Of a DNA stretch of 18,496 nucleotides, positions 1-7,510 are shown piece by piece (position 1 is the stretch's first letter; each line of letters opens with the position of its first letter). Under the pieces are notes generated by a model. It was not told the origin of the DNA, did not search any database, and saw only the letters and a list, made by a program, of their open reading frames with translations. Location of the stretch: the NCBI GenBank assembly GCA_012514865.1, contig JAAYZO010000425.1, positions 1 to 18,496 on the forward strand. Direction: 5' to 3'. The stretch comes from Lentisphaerota bacterium. Its GTDB lineage: Bacteria; Verrucomicrobiota; Lentisphaeria; Oligosphaerales; JAFGRS01. Position numbers and translations under genes: made by a program.

Positions 1-229
1 ACCATCGCTCGCCACCGGTGTGGAGCGCGAGTGTCCACAGACGCGAAGGCGTCCGCGAGCCGCAACGGCATCGACAACGCAATGGCGCGGTGTTCCATAC
101 GAGGGCGTCGGGCCGGAGACCCGCGGGGCGATCTTGCGAGCGGTCTCTCGCCTTGTCGCATCCGGCGCTGTCGTGGCGGCCTGTCCGCAGGCGCTCCCTC
201 GCGCCGCACAGCGGCGCCCCACGCGGCTC
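1..229. other. Gene-free left edge
   Basis: No convincing gene is seen. Long open frames run across on the plus strand, but they continue antisense through the methyltransferase and have the arginine- and alanine-rich composition typical of GC-rich shadow frames. The only structure seen is the dispersed repeat at 22-126. The methyltransferase on the minus strand ends at 230, so its transcription terminator would lie here, but no clear hairpin with a T-run was found. Confidence 0.5.
22..126 (+). repeat. Dispersed repeat, copy A
   Basis: Three exact blocks, at 25-46 (22 nt), 57-66 (10 nt) and 116-126 (11 nt), recur in the same order and similar spacing on the opposite strand at 8520-8541, 8501-8510 and 8433-8443. 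Sequence between the blocks is partly similar. The copy lies downstream of the methyltransferase stop, in gene-free DNA. No open frame is conserved between the copies, so this looks like a non-coding repeat or a decayed element. The family is not recognised. Confidence 0.6.
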
Positions 230-1063
230 TCAGGCCTCGGCCGCCGCGACCGCTGGGCGCAGGGCCATCAGCAGGGTCTCGGAGGCGGCCGGGTCGAACG
301 GGTTCAGGGCGAGGTCGCCGGCGCAACACACCGTGGTCAGGCCGGCCTGCCGCGCCGCGTCCTCCAGGTCGGCGCGACGGCAGGCGCGCAGGGTGACGCT
401 GCGCAGGGGCTCCGGGCGGCCTTCGCGGCCGTCCCAGGTGGTCCGCAGCAGGTTGAAGCGCACCAGGCCGTCCGGGAGGAAGTCGTAGAAGCGCACGAAG
501 GCGGCGTGCTCATCGCGGTCGACCGAGACGACGCGCTCGCGGCGTTCGAGGATGCGGTCGTAATTGAGGACCTGGATGACGGCCAGGCCGCGGCGCTCGA
601 GCAGGGCGGCCAGGCCGCGGCAGGCGCGTTGCAGGGCGCCGGGTTCGACGAGGTGCGGCAGGGTGTTGCCCAGGCAGAGGACGAGGCCGGCCTGGCCGGG
701 TTCGAAGGGCGCGGGGAGGTCCTCGAGGGTGCCGCAGGCGTAGGTGGCCTGCAGGCCCAGCCGGCGGGTGTTGGCACGGGCCTGGACGAGCATATCCGCG
801 GCGATGTCGAGTCCGGCGGCGGTGTAGCCGGCGGCGGCCAGGGCGCAGGTGTAGGCGCCGGTGCCGCAGCCCAGGTCGATGCCGCGCGGCGGCATCGGCG
901 CGAAGCGTTGACGCAGGGCCTCGACCAGTCGGCCGGCCTGGGCGACGCGGCGCTCGACGTCGACCATGCCGTCGTAGCTCGGCGCCAGGCTGTTGTAGAA
1001 CGCCGCCGGGGAGCCCTCGGCAGGCGTTTCGGGGGTGGCATCGGGGCGGGTGTTGGCAGTCAT
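230..1063 (-). CDS. Class I SAM-dependent methyltransferase
   Basis: This 277-residue cytoplasmic protein should transfer a methyl group from S-adenosylmethionine to an unknown acceptor. Motif I, GIDLGCGTGAYT, is at residues 61-72. The acidic end of strand 2 is at GLDIA (84-88), and a motif IV-like segment, LVLCLGNTLPHL, is at 127-138. The N-terminal FYNSLAPSYDGM segment is typical of UbiE/glycine-N-methyltransferase-like small-molecule enzymes. The C-terminal half carries a beta-rich segment (about 165-225) like that of glycine/sarcosine-type methyltransferases. The ATG at 1063 has GAGG five bases upstream (1069-1072). It follows ruvC on the same strand after a 206-bp gap, so it may have its own promoter. 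The leader is enclosed by an inverted repeat (1081-1177). Fold certain; substrate unknown. Confidence 0.9.
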   Translation of the reverse strand: MTANTRPDATPETPAEGSPAAFYNSLAPSYDGMVDVERRVAQAGRLVEALRQRFAPMPPRGIDLGCGTGAYTCALAAAGYTAAGLDIAADMLVQARANTRRLGLQATYACGTLEDLPAPFEPGQAGLVLCLGNTLPHLVEPGALQRACRGLAALLERRGLAVIQVLNYDRILERRERVVSVDRDEHAAFVRFYDFLPDGLVRFNLLRTTWDGREGRPEPLRSVTLRACRRADLEDAARQAGLTTVCCAGDLALNPFDPAASETLLMALRPAVAAAEA

Positions 1064-1080
1064 GGCGACCTCGTCGTTTC

Positions 1081-1177
1081 AGTGCCAGCGGGCGGAAGTC
1101 TCTACCCGCATTCCAGGTCCGATTAACGTCTTCGGCTGACCGTGCCGTCCTTGCTCTCTTCCTTGCCCGCTGGCACT
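1081..1177. repeat. 13-bp inverted repeat enclosing the methyltransferase leader
   Basis: AGTGCCAGCGGGC at 1081-1093 has a perfect reverse complement at 1165-1177. With a 2-nt bulge, five more bases (cttcc) can pair next to the arms. The pair encloses 71 bp directly upstream of the methyltransferase, and the start-proximal arm ends 17 nt before the ATG, just ahead of the ribosome-binding site. It could be the closing stem of a 5' leader RNA or the ends of a tiny transposable element. No target duplication is evident. Confidence 0.6.
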
Positions 1178-1269
1178 CATTACCGGCGGTCCGCGAGCGC
1201 TCAGGTCTCGTCACTCGGGCCAGGTGGACAGGCCTCCGGGACCAGGGTACTTACTTACGCCCGCCGGTA

Positions 1270-1920
1270 CTAAAGCCGTTCCGGGAGGCCGAGTCCGGAG
1301 GCGACCCGGGCGGTCTGGGCGTGGCAGATCGCCAGGGCCAGGGCGTCGGTGGCGTCGTTGCGGAGATTGCCCACCTGGATGCGCAGGAACTGCGCGACCA
1401 GGAGGGCCACCTGGGCCTTGCTGGCGTTGCCGAAGCCGCACACCGACTGCTTGACCCGCCGCGGGGCGTACTCGTAGATCGGGATCTCCATGTCGGCCAG
1501 GACCGCGATGACGGCGCCGCGGGCCGAGCCGAGCATGAGGGTGGTGTGGACATTCCGGCAGTAGAAGGCGCCCTCGATGGCGGCCTCGTCCGGGGCGTAG
1601 CGCCGCACCAGCTCGCGGATGCCGCCGGCGAGGCGTCGCAGGCACTCGCTGAAAGGCTCGCCGGGGGCGGTCTGGATAACGCCGCAGTCGACCGCGGTCA
1701 TCTGGGTGCCCACGCAGTCGACGATGCCGAAGCCAGTGGTGCGCAGGGCCGTATCGATGCCGAGGAGCCGCCGCGGGCTGTCCGGCGCGGGGCCGGCCGG
1801 CGCCGGGCCATCCGGCCGCGCCGCAGCCTGCGCCGCGCGCTTGCCGGCCAGGAGCGCCTGCAGGGTCTTCAGATCGCGACAACGTGCCATGCTGGGGTAT
1901 CCGTTCGGCGTCGAGGGCAT
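1270..1920 (-). CDS. ruvC: Holliday junction resolvase RuvC
   Basis: RuvC is the endonuclease that resolves Holliday junctions together with RuvAB during recombinational repair. The RNase H-like core starts at RRLLGIDTALRTTGFG. The four acidic catalytic positions are visible as D56 (GIDTA), E116 (AAIEGAFY), D189 and D192 (NDATDALALA). The family signature around LMLGSARGAV, PRRVKQSV and GFGNASKAQV is intact. The usual protein begins a few residues before the first Asp. Here about 50 alanine- and proline-rich residues precede it, so the protein is 216 aa. A second in-frame ATG at 1890 (MARCRDLK) would shorten it by ten residues. Neither start has a good ribosome-binding site. No ruvA or ruvB lies nearby. 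A promoter-like sequence lies at 1971-1999. Confidence 0.93.
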   Translation of the reverse strand: MPSTPNGYPSMARCRDLKTLQALLAGKRAAQAAARPDGPAPAGPAPDSPRRLLGIDTALRTTGFGIVDCVGTQMTAVDCGVIQTAPGEPFSECLRRLAGGIRELVRRYAPDEAAIEGAFYCRNVHTTLMLGSARGAVIAVLADMEIPIYEYAPRRVKQSVCGFGNASKAQVALLVAQFLRIQVGNLRNDATDALALAICHAQTARVASGLGLPERL

Positions 1921-1970
1921 TCATGGTGCCGCCATCGGGGCTCGGGCCTGCCGACGGTCACCGCCGCGCT

Positions 1971-1999
1971 ACTGTAGCGCCGGCCGCCGCCAGCCTCAA
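1971..1999 (-). promoter_or_regulatory. ruvC promoter with a dyad over the -10 box
   Basis: On the minus strand TTGAGG (1994-1999), a 17-bp spacer and TACAGT (1971-1976) match the sigma70 pattern at 4 of 6 positions each. Transcription would start near 1964, giving a leader of roughly 45-75 nt before ruvC. A perfect dyad, GCGCTA-CTG-TAGCGC (1966-1980), covers the -10 box, as an operator would. The regulator is unknown. Confidence 0.5.
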
Positions 2000-2081
2000 T
2001 AAAGAACGGCAATCGTGCGTCTCCGTAGGTGAACAATTCGGGTTTGGCGGCGGAAGCAGCAGGTGACGGAAGGTCTGAGGG

Positions 2082-4301
2082 ATGGCGCAGCGTAGGCTCG
2101 CAGGGTGGGCCGTGGGGGCCCTGGTAGTCGTGTGGTGTCTCGGGGTCTGCGCTCAGGACAGCGCCTGGAAGCACCCCGATGCCCTGGCGCGTCTGCGTAT
2201 CAGTGTTCAGTCGACCTATCCGCACCAATTGCGTGTGGACCTCCCCGAGGGTCTCCCCGCGGCGCCGCTTGGCCTGGCTGCCTACGGCCCCGGCGGGTCG
2301 CGTGTGCCGGCCTCGCCGGTCATGCGTGGCGAGCGCCTGGTGGCCGCCTGGCTGGCGGTGGGCCGTCTGGCTCAGGCGGCGATGGCGCCGGGTGATGACG
2401 GGGTACTCCTGCCGGTCGAGATCTACCTCCTCAAGACGGCCGAGGTGCCGGCGCCACTGTCGGATGCCCAGCGCCGCCCGGCCCGCCTGCAGCGCGTCCA
2501 GCGTGCTCTGACGACGCGGCCCTTCACCGGCAGCGAGGGCCTGAGGCTCCTCAGCGGCATGGCGTCGCGCGGCCGCCCGATCCACGCGGTGGACGTCGAG
2601 GCGATCGGCGCCCTCTCGAATCAGGGCCAGACGATTGCGAATTCCGAGCGTCGCGTCGGGCTCCTGTGCTGGTCGTCGATGCTCGACCTGGCGACGGCCA
2701 CGACAGCGGCCTTCGGCGCGGCGGCTGACGCCGATGTGGCGTGGTTCATCGTCGTCGATGGCCAGCCGCGGGCGTCCTGGAAGGAATCCGGCGCGGCCGA
2801 CGACGGCCGGCGCTGGGGCGCCGCCGCCGAACTGGCCGCCGGCCTGCACACGGTCGAGGTCTTCGTGGTGCAGCGTCAGAACGACGCCCTGCCGAGTTTC
2901 TTCTGGAAGGCGGGCGATGCCCCCGGGGTGGCGCTGACCGGCTCCTGCCCGGCCGTGCACCCGGAGGCGGTCGAGGTGCAGCTCGCCCCGGGCGGTCCGT
3001 CCTGGGGCGTACGGCTGGAGTCACCGCGCCGGAGTCTCTTCGAGGACACCGGTGCCGACCTGGTCTGCGTCAGCCCGATGGCGGTCGACGGCGGGCCCCT
3101 GGCGGGGGTAGTGGCGGTGTTTCCCGATGGCCGCCGGGTGGACGCCTCGGCGCTGTCCGAGGGCCTGGTGGTGCCGTCGCCATGGCTGCCGGCCTTCGAG
3201 GCCGTCCTTCCCGCGGAGGCGCCTGCGGCGACGGCGGTACGCCTGCCAGGCCGGCCGGCCTGGGGCAGCCCGCTGCGCCTGCGCGCCACCTGCCAGATCG
3301 ACACGTTGCCGCCGGTGCTGGCGGCGTCGTCGCCGCTGCCGCTGCAGGTGACGGTCACCGTAGGCGACGACGACAGCGACGAGCGCCTGCGGGCCGTGAC
3401 GCGTGTCCTGGCCCGCCAGGTCAACGCCGCCGGCGAGAGCCTGTCCGAGTCGACGATTGGCGCGGGCCGTCCCGGCGTCTGCCGCGGCGAGGTCGTCCTG
3501 CATCCCGAGGCGGTGCGCCTGTCGCTGGAGGTGCGTGCCGGCGGTGCGCTCCTGACCCCCGCCCAGGTCGTCCGCGTGGTGCGCAGCGATGCCGGCCTGT
3601 CCGGCCTGCGGGCTGCCGGTGTGTCGCTGTTCCAGGAGGGCGAGCGGGCCGTGCTGGTCTGCCAGCCGCTGCGGGCGCTGCCGCCCGGGCCGACCGAGCC
3701 GGCTGGTCGCCTGGGTCTCCTTGACGACATCTGCGCCATCCTCGAGACTCCGGGGGCGAGCCTCCTGCCCGAGCGCCTCGTGGGCCAGTCCTGGACGCCG
3801 CCGGCGCTGGTCCTGCGTGAGTCGCTCAGCGACGGCGTCGGCGACGGCGTCCTGCCGGGCGTCGAGAAGTTCGCAGCCCTGGCGCGGCTTCTGGAGATGC
3901 GGCCGGATACGGTCGTCCTCGCCGTCGGCGCCGCCGACCTGCGCCGCGGCCGGCCGGTCGCCGAGGTCTGCCGTGACCTCCTCTTCCTGGCGCAGGCCTG
4001 CGCCGCCGCCGGGGCGCGGCCGGTGCTGCTGGCCCTGCCGGAGCTGCCCGGGGTACCGCCGGCCACGTCACGGCAGGCGGCGCTGCTCTGCAAGGAGCTG
4101 GCCTGGCGCCTCGGCTGCGCCGTCATCGACGCCCACTCGGCCGAGCGCCGCGGCGGGCTTGCCGGCGAGGCCTTCGCCGCTACGTTCAGCGTGGCTGGGG
4201 GCCGGATCGCTCTGGCCGGGCCCAACGACCGCGGCCGTGAGTGGCTGTGCCAGCTCATGGACCGCGCCCTGGCCGATCTGCAGGCCGTCCGGAGGCTATG
4301 A
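2082..4301 (+). CDS. Secreted protein with a degenerate SGNH-hydrolase-like C-terminus
   Basis: This 739-residue exported protein is the first gene of a three-gene glycan operon. Residues 1-24 form a signal peptide (RR, a hydrophobic run, then cleavage near VCA|QD). Residues 25 to about 540 are not recognised; they look like beta-rich binding domains. The last 200 residues resemble the SGNH/GDSL esterase fold. Block I is RESLSDGVGDG with Ser581 in the nucleophile position. Block III is VLAVGAADL (612-620), with Ala618 where the usual GxND Asn would be. The final block is IALAGPNDRG (709-718), lacking the usual Asp and His. The catalytic triad is therefore incomplete, so it may bind or modify glycan without classic esterase activity. 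The ATG at 2082 has GGAAGG eight bases upstream. Its stop overlaps the next start (ATGA). Function is inferred from fold traces and context. Confidence 0.8.
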   Translation: MAQRRLAGWAVGALVVVWCLGVCAQDSAWKHPDALARLRISVQSTYPHQLRVDLPEGLPAAPLGLAAYGPGGSRVPASPVMRGERLVAAWLAVGRLAQAAMAPGDDGVLLPVEIYLLKTAEVPAPLSDAQRRPARLQRVQRALTTRPFTGSEGLRLLSGMASRGRPIHAVDVEAIGALSNQGQTIANSERRVGLLCWSSMLDLATATTAAFGAAADADVAWFIVVDGQPRASWKESGAADDGRRWGAAAELAAGLHTVEVFVVQRQNDALPSFFWKAGDAPGVALTGSCPAVHPEAVEVQLAPGGPSWGVRLESPRRSLFEDTGADLVCVSPMAVDGGPLAGVVAVFPDGRRVDASALSEGLVVPSPWLPAFEAVLPAEAPAATAVRLPGRPAWGSPLRLRATCQIDTLPPVLAASSPLPLQVTVTVGDDDSDERLRAVTRVLARQVNAAGESLSESTIGAGRPGVCRGEVVLHPEAVRLSLEVRAGGALLTPAQVVRVVRSDAGLSGLRAAGVSLFQEGERAVLVCQPLRALPPGPTEPAGRLGLLDDICAILETPGASLLPERLVGQSWTPPALVLRESLSDGVGDGVLPGVEKFAALARLLEMRPDTVVLAVGAADLRRGRPVAEVCRDLLFLAQACAAAGARPVLLALPELPGVPPATSRQAALLCKELAWRLGCAVIDAHSAERRGGLAGEAFAATFSVAGGRIALAGPNDRGREWLCQLMDRALADLQAVRRL

Positions 4302-5767
4302 CAGGACCCGCCATGCCCGAGAAGCCCTACAACCTGACCCAGGCGGTCAGCAACGACCCCCTCGCGCCCCGGGGCTTTCCCCAGGCGACGCTGGTACTGT
4401 GCCGCTGGCAGCGCCTGGCCGCCTGGGGCCTCCTGGCCGGCCTCGTCCTCTGGGCGTTCCTCGACTGGCGCCGCGAGCTGCTCATCCTGAACATCCTCTG
4501 CACCGTCTTCTACCTGGCGACGACGCTCTACCGTCTCCTGATCATCGACCTCGCGCTCAGCAAGGCACGCGACATCCGCCTCGAGCCGGCCGACCTGGAA
4601 CGGCCCCCGGACGGCGTGCAGTGGCCGCGCTACGTCATCATCCTGCCGATGTACCACGAGGGCGCCGTGTTGCCGCATCTGGTCGAATCGATGCGCCGCC
4701 TGGACTACCCGGCCGACCGCCTCGAGATACGGCTCCTGATCGAGGCCGACGACGAGGAGACCATGAGTGTTGCCCGCGGCATGGCGCTGCAGCCGCCGTT
4801 CCGGATTGTGACCATCCCGGTGTCCTATCCGCGCACCAAGCCCAAGGCCTGCAATGTCGGCATCGAGGATGGCGAGGCCGACTACCTGGTCATCTACGAC
4901 GCCGAGGACCGCCCGGAGCCCGACCAGCTCAAGAAGGCGGCGGTCGCCTTCAGCCGCATGCCGCCCGAGGTCGCCTGCATCCAGGGGAAGCTGAACTTCT
5001 ACAACCCGGACCGGAATATCCTGACGCGGTGCTTTACCGCCGAGTACGCCACCTGGTTCGGCATGAGCCTCCCCGGGCTGGACTGCATGCACGCGCCTAT
5101 ACCCCTCGGCGGCACGTCGAACCACTTCCGCCTGCCGGTGCTGCGCGAGCTGGGCGGCTGGGACGAGTACAACGTCACCGAAGACTGCGACCTGGGGCTG
5201 CGGCTGCATATTCGCGGCTGGCGCACCCGGATGCTTGACTCCACCACCTGGGAGCAGGCCTGCCACGACCCGTTTCTGTGGATACGGCAGCGCTCGCGTT
5301 GGGCCAAGGGCTATGCGCAGACCTACCTGGTGCACACTCGCGACCTGGTGGGCCTGACGCGGCGCCTGGGCCTGATCGGCAGCCTGCACTTCCACCTCCT
5401 CATCGGCGGCTCCATCCTCTGCCAGCTCATCAACCCGGTGTACTGGTTCATGGCCGTCCTCTGGCTGCTGTGCCGTCCGGCCGGCGTCGATCAGTTCTTC
5501 CCGGGTCCGGTTTTCGCCATGGGGGCGCTCTGCCTCTTCGCCGGCAACTTCGTCTTCGCCTACACCACGGCCATCGCCTGCGTGCAGAGCGGCGTCGGCC
5601 ACCTGGCCAAGTACGGCCTGGTGATGCCGTTCTACTGGGTGATGCACAGCATCGGCGCCTGGAAGGGCTTCCTGCAGCTCATCACGCGGCCGCATCACTG
5701 GGAGAAGACGACGCACTTCAGCGTGCCGGTGGACAGCACGCCGGGCTCGGCGGGAGAGACGCCATGA
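4298..5767 (+). CDS. Processive family 2 glycosyltransferase, membrane-bound
   Basis: This 489-residue inner-membrane enzyme probably polymerises a sugar chain from nucleotide-sugar donors and passes it across the membrane, as in the cellulose synthase/NodC group. Two hydrophobic segments (about 40-56 and 60-85) precede the GT-A catalytic domain. The domain begins YVIILPMYHEG (112-122), with EADD at 149-152, YDAEDRPEP at 200-208 (the donor/metal-binding acidic motif), the TED base motif at 294-296 and QRSRW at 331-335, the Q-x-x-R-W signature of processive enzymes. Several more hydrophobic segments follow between about 360 and 460. The ATG at 4298 overlaps the upstream stop (ATGA) and sits behind GGAGG (4291-4295), although the spacing is short; ATG 4313 is an alternative. 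The product is unknown; a beta-linked polysaccharide is a reasonable guess. Confidence 0.93.
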   Translation: MTGPAMPEKPYNLTQAVSNDPLAPRGFPQATLVLCRWQRLAAWGLLAGLVLWAFLDWRRELLILNILCTVFYLATTLYRLLIIDLALSKARDIRLEPADLERPPDGVQWPRYVIILPMYHEGAVLPHLVESMRRLDYPADRLEIRLLIEADDEETMSVARGMALQPPFRIVTIPVSYPRTKPKACNVGIEDGEADYLVIYDAEDRPEPDQLKKAAVAFSRMPPEVACIQGKLNFYNPDRNILTRCFTAEYATWFGMSLPGLDCMHAPIPLGGTSNHFRLPVLRELGGWDEYNVTEDCDLGLRLHIRGWRTRMLDSTTWEQACHDPFLWIRQRSRWAKGYAQTYLVHTRDLVGLTRRLGLIGSLHFHLLIGGSILCQLINPVYWFMAVLWLLCRPAGVDQFFPGPVFAMGALCLFAGNFVFAYTTAIACVQSGVGHLAKYGLVMPFYWVMHSIGAWKGFLQLITRPHHWEKTTHFSVPVDSTPGSAGETP

Positions 5768-7290
5768 AGACACCCACGGGAGGCTCGCCGGCGGCTCCGG
5801 CCGGGTCGGCGCTGACGCGTCGTCTCGGGCCCTGGCTGATCGTCTTTGGCGTCGTCGTGACCCTGCGGCTGCTCCTGCCCGGGCGGCCCTCGGATACGGG
5901 GATGGTCCACGAGGCCATCGTCGACTCACTCCTGGCGGGCCACAACTGGGGCCGCCAGGCCCTCGTCGGCGCCCTCGAGTACCCGCTCCTGCCGACCCTC
6001 GGGCTGCTGGCAGCGCGGACCCTGGTCGGCCCGACCCTGGCCGTGGCCGTCCTGGTGGCGGTGTCGCAGGCCTGGTCGCTGTGCTACCTGCTGCGTCTGC
6101 GGCAGGGCCTTCTGCGCCGGGCGGTGCTCGCGGTTCTGCTGGCGGCCGCGGCGTGGGTCCTGCCGGACTTCTGCGCTGCCTGGACGGCGCTGGATCCGCA
6201 CTGGATTGCGGCGGTGCCCTTCGCGGCGGCCATCTTCCATCTGGCGCGGTGGTTCGGCGAGCGCGGCCTGCGCGACGCCGTGCTGACGGCGGTGAATGCC
6301 GGCCTGCTGAGCTTCTGCGGTCTGGGCGGCCTCCTGGCCGGCCTGGGCCTGGTGCTGGTGCTGGTGCATGACGTGCGCCGCCCGACGAGCGGCGATGCCG
6401 ACCACCGTCAGGGCCTGACCGTACTGGTCTGGACGCCGCTGCTCTACTGCCTGGCGCTCTGGCTGCTCTGGAACTGGCTGGTCCTGGGCGACCTGCTCTT
6501 CTGCGTCAAGCACCTCGCCAGCGCTCTGTCGTCGGTGTCCGTGGGCGAGTTTGTCCGTCTGGCCTGGCGGGGTCTCCGGCACACGCCGCCGATGCTCTGG
6601 GCGAGCGCGCTGTGTCTGCTCGCGGTGCTGTCGTCGGCGAATCGCCGTGTCGTCCGTGCCATGCTGGTCCTATGTGCCATCCTGGCCCTGACGCGCAGCC
6701 TTTGCCTGGCGGGCGGGCTCCTGGCGGGTGTCTCGACCCTGCTGGTGGTGACCGCCGCCGCCGCGGCGCTGGGGCTCGTCCCCGGTCCGGCCGCGGTGGA
6801 GACGGTCGGCGAGCGCCGTCGCGGGGCGCTCTGGCGCGTCCTGGCGACCCTGGCCGCGGCGGTGGTGCTGGTCCTCGACGGCATGGCCCCGACGGTGGCC
6901 GACCCGGTGGCGGAAGCCGACTTTGCCCACGACGCCCCCGCCGCGGTCGAAATCACCGGCTGGATCGACCGCGACTGGACTCGATCGCGCACGGCTGTCT
7001 TCGGGGTGCGCCTGCCGGCGCTCTACCACGACCCGATGGAGCAGCGCTTCGTCGCTCGCATGGACTACCACGAGAGCCTGTTCATGGAGCTGGCCCAGGA
7101 CGAGGTCATGCACCTCCTCCTGCCGCCCCCCGACGGGCGCTTCTACCCCCGCGGCAACACTGTCTTCGCGCGCCTCTACGAAGGCCAGTCGCCCATCCTC
7201 CTCCTGGAACGGCAGTGGGACAGCGGCTGGCAGCTCTGGCGCTGTGTCATCACCCCCGATGACGAGTCCCGCCTGAAGGGCCTCCAGTAG
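5764..7290 (+). CDS. Polytopic membrane protein, possible GT-C glycosyltransferase
   Basis: This 508-residue integral membrane protein is the last gene of the glycan operon. After a short cytoplasmic N-terminus there is a membrane segment (about 21-39) and then an acidic loop, RPSDTGMVHEAIVDS, like the first extracytoplasmic loop of GT-C enzymes that use lipid-linked sugars. Roughly eight to ten further hydrophobic segments run to about residue 375. A soluble C-terminal domain (about 380-508) starts after VLVLDGMAPTVADPV and is probably outside the cytoplasm. The ATG at 5764 overlaps the glycosyltransferase stop (ATGA) and has GGGAGAG five bases upstream. No specific family was recognised; the GT-C call rests on topology, the loop acids and the operon partners. 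A repeat-rich spacer follows. Confidence 0.75.
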   Translation: MKTPTGGSPAAPAGSALTRRLGPWLIVFGVVVTLRLLLPGRPSDTGMVHEAIVDSLLAGHNWGRQALVGALEYPLLPTLGLLAARTLVGPTLAVAVLVAVSQAWSLCYLLRLRQGLLRRAVLAVLLAAAAWVLPDFCAAWTALDPHWIAAVPFAAAIFHLARWFGERGLRDAVLTAVNAGLLSFCGLGGLLAGLGLVLVLVHDVRRPTSGDADHRQGLTVLVWTPLLYCLALWLLWNWLVLGDLLFCVKHLASALSSVSVGEFVRLAWRGLRHTPPMLWASALCLLAVLSSANRRVVRAMLVLCAILALTRSLCLAGGLLAGVSTLLVVTAAAAALGLVPGPAAVETVGERRRGALWRVLATLAAAVVLVLDGMAPTVADPVAEADFAHDAPAAVEITGWIDRDWTRSRTAVFGVRLPALYHDPMEQRFVARMDYHESLFMELAQDEVMHLLLPPPDGRFYPRGNTVFARLYEGQSPILLLERQWDSGWQLWRCVITPDDESRLKGLQ

Positions 7291-7320
7291 GCCGCGTGCG
7301 CGGGACCGTGGCGAGCGGGG

Positions 7321-7348
7321 AACGGCCAACGCCGAACGGCCAACGCCG
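7321..7348. repeat. 14-bp tandem duplication
   Basis: AACGGCCAACGCCG occurs twice head to tail (7321-7334 and 7335-7348), just after the glycan operon. A shorter version (CGGCCAACGCC) appears at about 13156-13166 in another intergenic region. It is non-coding and of unknown role. Confidence 0.8.
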
Positions 7349-7356
7349 AAGTGGCC

Positions 7357-7462
7357 AGGGACACCAGGGACGCCAGGGAGCCACGGTGCCTTGGCGGCAC
7401 GAGGATCTGGAGCGCCCCCATCCTGGAGTCCCTTATGTCGCTTGGGTCCCTTTCTGGCAGGC
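7357..7462. repeat. Intergenic repeat family R1, copy 1
   Basis: Three 9-bp units of the form AGGGACRCC lie head to tail at 7357-7383, the third diverged. About 30 bp later comes a 51-bp segment (7412-7462) that matches 16315-16365 at 47 of 51 positions, including 23 identical bases at its start. AGGGAC motifs at the left and GTCCCT motifs at the right (7428-7433 and 7446-7451) could pair as a stem. The copy lies between convergent genes, so it may act as a bidirectional terminator or simply be a spreading short repeat. Confidence 0.75.
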
Positions 7463-7510
7463 CCCAGCCCCGCGGCTCTGGTAATGCCGCAGGGCCGCGG
7501 CCTCGTCGTC

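Noticed and set aside
25..46. DnaA box or replication origin signal (contains TGTCCACAG)
   Set aside because: Only a partial match to a DnaA box, with no cluster of boxes, no AT-rich stretch and no origin-linked genes nearby.
20..1126. Plus-strand open frame of 368 codons antisense to the methyltransferase
   Set aside because: Low-complexity Gly-, Ala- and Gln-rich translation without domains; the minus strand encodes an intact SAM-binding motif.
2876..5929. Very long minus-strand open frame (over 1000 codons) across the glycan operon
   Set aside because: It lies antisense to three genes with clear motifs, has no recognisable domain and is rich in Arg, Ala, Gly and Pro as expected from GC-rich shadow frames.
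7357..7383. CRISPR-like array
   Set aside because: The units are 9 bp and directly adjacent with no spacers, and no cas genes are present.
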